27,072 nt of DNA from the NCBI GenBank assembly GCA_041623895.1, contig JBFJVZ010000045.1, positions 1-27,072 of the forward strand, given 5' to 3'. The notes under the pieces were generated by a model. The model was not told the DNA's origin and ran no database searches. It saw nothing but the letters and a program-made list of their open reading frames with translations. Position 1 is the first letter of the stretch; every line of letters begins with the position of its first letter. The translations under genes and the position numbers were made by a program. The stretch comes from JBFJVZ01 sp041623895. Lineage in GTDB: Bacteria > Planctomycetota > Planctomycetia > Pirellulales > Pirellulaceae. Positions 26,798 through 27,072 of the stretch are shown piece by piece.

Positions 26798-26826
26798 ATG
26801 TCGTCGTTTGCTCCGCAAACGAACAT
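26798..26826 (+). terminator. Strong hairpin after the cytochrome gene, candidate terminator
   Basis: TCGTTTGC (26804-26811) and GCAAACGA (26815-26822) form a perfect 8-bp stem with a 3-nt loop. ATGT (26798-26801) and ACAT (26823-26826) extend it across a 2-nt bulge. It begins about 11 nt after the TAA. A C-rich rather than T-rich stretch follows, so it is not canonical. Confidence 0.5.
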
Positions 26827-26858
26827 CCCCACCATTCACCGCAGCGACAGGCGGAATG

Positions 26859-26881
26859 ATTTGAAGTTGCGCGCTTCAAAT
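26859..26881. repeat. Second intergenic inverted repeat
   Basis: ATTTGAAG (26859-26866), a 7-nt loop (TTGCGCG) and CTTCAAAT (26874-26881) form a perfect 8-bp palindromic stem. It could be a second terminator, a regulatory hairpin of the next gene or part of an extragenic repeat. I see no gene between 26788 and 27072. Confidence 0.4.
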
Positions 26882-27004
26882 TCACCCTCCCGCCCGCGGG
26901 GATCGTGCAGCTTTTAAGTTGTTTGTTGGCAAGGAATTGCAATCCCCTCCCTTCCGGGCATTGGTGTCTACACAACTTGATTGCGTTTTATCGAAAAGGA
27001 TTTA

Positions 27005-27072
27005 GCTGCGGAGCAGCGGCAGAATGTAGCCTGGGGTCAGATTGGCGAGCTTCAGCGAGTCAATCGCAGCCC
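27005..27072. repeat. Start of a palindromic extragenic repeat-like element, cut by the window edge
   Basis: GCTGC-GGA-GCAGC (27005-27017) is followed by an imperfect palindrome centred near 27052. Its paired blocks include GGG (27033-27035) with CCC (27070-27072), GATTG (27040-27044) with CAATC (27061-27065), and GC (27049-27050) with GC (27055-27056). No start codon or coding signature fits. The GTAGCCTGGGGT core resembles short repeated intergenic sequences I associate with Rhodopirellula-type genomes. That resemblance is from memory, and no second copy is present in this window to prove it. Confidence 0.35.

Noticed and set aside
1..27072. tRNA, rRNA, transposase or prophage genes
   Set aside because: No RNA-gene structure, transposase motif or phage protein was seen on either strand.

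Overview
The window looks like a chromosomal segment of a planctomycete, probably a Rhodopirellula-like member of the Pirellulaceae. This rests on a giant Calx-beta/cadherin-like surface protein, a dockerin protein that begins with the planctomycete LEPR-xLL-type N-terminus, and large multihaem cytochromes with signal peptides. It is a taxonomic inference from protein style; no rRNA or other marker gene is present.

Layout. (1) Positions 1-15308 (+) are the 3' part of one giant gene whose start lies off the left edge. About 11.7 kb of it is a tandem array of a 254-residue double Calx-beta unit. All 16 copies of a conserved anchor motif lie at exact multiples of 762 bp, so the array has no net indel. 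A cadherin-like/VCBS/Ig-like tail and a distinct C-terminal module follow. (2) Positions 15309-15397 are a short convergent spacer containing three hairpins. (3) Positions 15398-15955 (-) encode a small secreted cysteine-rich protein of unknown function. (4) Positions 16223-17662 (+) encode a polytopic NapH/NosR-like membrane iron-sulfur protein. (5) Positions 17674-20259 (-) encode an exported dockerin protein with two GlcG/HbpS-type (haem-binding family) domains, each split by an insertion. (6) Positions 20563-22446 (+) encode a predicted outer-membrane beta-barrel. (7) Positions 22537-26787 (+) encode a decahaem c-type cytochrome fused to a C-terminal seven-repeat LVIVD-like beta-propeller. 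(8) Positions 26788-27072 hold a hairpin terminator candidate, a second hairpin and the start of a palindromic repeat-like element.

How the genes may work together. Genes 4 to 7 read as an envelope redox neighbourhood. An inner-membrane iron-sulfur protein could take electrons from quinol or cytoplasmic donors. A large exported multihaem cytochrome could carry them onward, and the barrel encoded directly upstream of it could house or dock the cytochrome at the outer membrane. A haem-binding-family protein sits between them. The barrel and cytochrome genes are 90 bp apart on the same strand and are probably co-transcribed. That they form a porin-cytochrome electron conduit is my inference, and it is the best candidate here for an undescribed system. 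The giant adhesin-like gene is probably functionally separate, but its indel-free repeat register is unusual in its own right.
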